DNA from: Hydrogenophilales bacterium RIFOXYD1_FULL_62_11
GTDB taxonomy: Bacteria > Pseudomonadota > Gammaproteobacteria > Burkholderiales > Thiobacillaceae
Assembly (NCBI GenBank): GCA_001802655.1
Contig: MGZO01000097.1
Coordinates: 1 to 6,010, forward strand
Reading direction: 5' to 3'
DNA: 6,010 nt
Part shown: positions 5,413 through 6,010 of the stretch, in pieces
How positions within the stretch are numbered: position 1 is the stretch's first letter
Layout: each line of letters starts with the position of its first letter
Program-made: the position numbers and the translations under genes
Notes under the pieces: model-generated
Databases searched by the model: none
Told to the model about the DNA's origin: nothing
Seen by the model: only the letters and a program-made list of their open reading frames with translations

Positions 5413-5647
5413 GTTGTTGAATCAATTTCCTCACACTCGGGCAAGCAGTGACAAACACCGTACCAGAGTCAGAACCGCGGTTTTCTTGCCGCCATGTCCT
5501 TGCCAGCTATGCTACTCATGAGAAAACACGCGTCTGTACGACAACGCACACTGCGCTTGGCAAACTTGCGGCTAAAGCCAGCGGCGACGCTCACCACCGA
5601 TTGCCGCGTCCACCGCAAATTCACTTTAGTACTTATTGGGAGACACC
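5413..5647. promoter_or_regulatory. Divergent intergenic region between the DsrC-like and SRPBCC genes
   Basis: About 235 bases with no supported gene; promoters for both flanking genes should lie here. Visible elements are CACCGTACC (5456-5464), a 10-bp palindrome AACCGCGGTT (5473-5482) and TGTACGACA (5535-5543). The first and third are also present, in related form, upstream of the DUF1840 gene. TTGCCG (5601-5606) and TTTAGT (5625-5630), separated by 18 bases, could be a weak promoter for the rightward gene, but the match is poor. Confidence 0.4.
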
Positions 5648-6010
5648 GTGGCGGAATATCGCTTGCTGACAATCTGGCGCTTCGATGCACCGCTGGAGGC
5701 GGTGTACGCAGCCATCCACAACGCCCAGCACTGGCCGGACTGGTGGCCGGGCATGCAGAAAGTGGAAGAAGTTGCGGCAGGTGATGCCCATGGGATCAAC
5801 AGCATCGTGCGTTATTTCTGGCAAGGGCGATTACCTTACCGCATGGTGTTCGAGGTACGCGCCACCCGCATCGAAAAGTATGTGGCCATCGAGGGATCCG
5901 TCCAGGGCGATCTCGAAGGAATCGGCCGCTGGCATTTCAGCAATGAGGGCGCGCTCAGCGTCATCCGTTACGAGTGGCATGTCCGCAGCACCCGCTGGTG
6001 GATGAACCTG
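5648..6010 (+). CDS. SRPBCC / polyketide cyclase-like protein (partial, runs off the right edge)
   Basis: The first 121 codons are visible and the frame is open to the end of the window. The start is GTG, with GGGAG (5638-5642) five bases upstream. An ATG start in this frame would be far inside the fold, so GTG is favoured. The sequence suits the START/Bet v 1-like SRPBCC superfamily. An opening beta strand, YRLLTIWRFDAPLEAVYAAI, leads into the helical NAQHWPDWWPGMQKVEEV, then strands such as INSIVRYFWQG, YRMVFEVRATRIEKYVAIEG and GIGRWHFSNE. The pocket-lining strands are rich in Trp and Tyr. Such proteins bind or modify hydrophobic small molecules, and many annotated as polyketide cyclases have no known substrate. 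No specific role can be given. It diverges from the DsrC-like gene. Confidence 0.85.
   Translation, partial: MAEYRLLTIWRFDAPLEAVYAAIHNAQHWPDWWPGMQKVEEVAAGDAHGINSIVRYFWQGRLPYRMVFEVRATRIEKYVAIEGSVQGDLEGIGRWHFSNEGALSVIRYEWHVRSTRWWMNL

Noticed and set aside
5494..5784. Forward open frame of 96 aa in the right intergenic region
   Set aside because: It overlaps the SRPBCC gene in another frame, has no Shine-Dalgarno site and no recognisable composition.

Overview
The window looks like a GC-rich proteobacterial chromosome. The best fit is a Gamma- or Betaproteobacterium, judging from DUF1840, DUF3309, the CbpA/CbpM pair and a DsrC/TusE-family protein together. The genus cannot be named from sequence reading alone. 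Genes are closely packed on both strands, with clear Shine-Dalgarno sites. There is no rRNA, tRNA, CRISPR array or intact mobile element.

Layout, left to right. Positions 2-208 (+) hold the C-terminal end of a response-regulator receiver domain, probably the tail of a hybrid sensor kinase. A 295-base gap follows. It carries an 18-bp perfect palindrome and a short stretch that may be a decayed IS1595-like transposase. Positions 504-2075 (+) encode a soluble GGDEF-EAL cyclic-di-GMP enzyme with both active sites intact and an unusual N-terminal heptad repeat. Converging on it is a 52-aa DUF3309 membrane protein (2118-2276, -). A 329-base divergent intergenic region with inverted repeats leads to a DUF1840 protein (2606-2902, +) and GTP cyclohydrolase I, folE (2971-3603, +), probably one operon. 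Converging on folE is the cbpA-cbpM chaperone operon (4877-3615, -). Upstream of it on the same strand is a DsrC/TusE-family protein (5400-5032, -), ending at a strong hairpin. Divergent from that gene is a GTG-started SRPBCC/polyketide-cyclase-like gene that runs off the right edge (5648-6010, +).

How the genes fit together: the left part is signalling (a phosphorelay receiver next to a c-di-GMP enzyme). The middle is pterin/folate synthesis linked to a small conserved protein of unknown function. The right part is protein quality control (the J-protein CbpA and its modulator CbpM) beside a sulfur-relay-family protein. No single new multi-gene system is evident. The most interesting points are the DsrC-like protein, which keeps the inner cysteine but has lost the penultimate one, the regular five-heptad Arg-Glu repeat and G8 tract in the c-di-GMP enzyme, and a CACCGTAC motif found in three separate intergenic regions.
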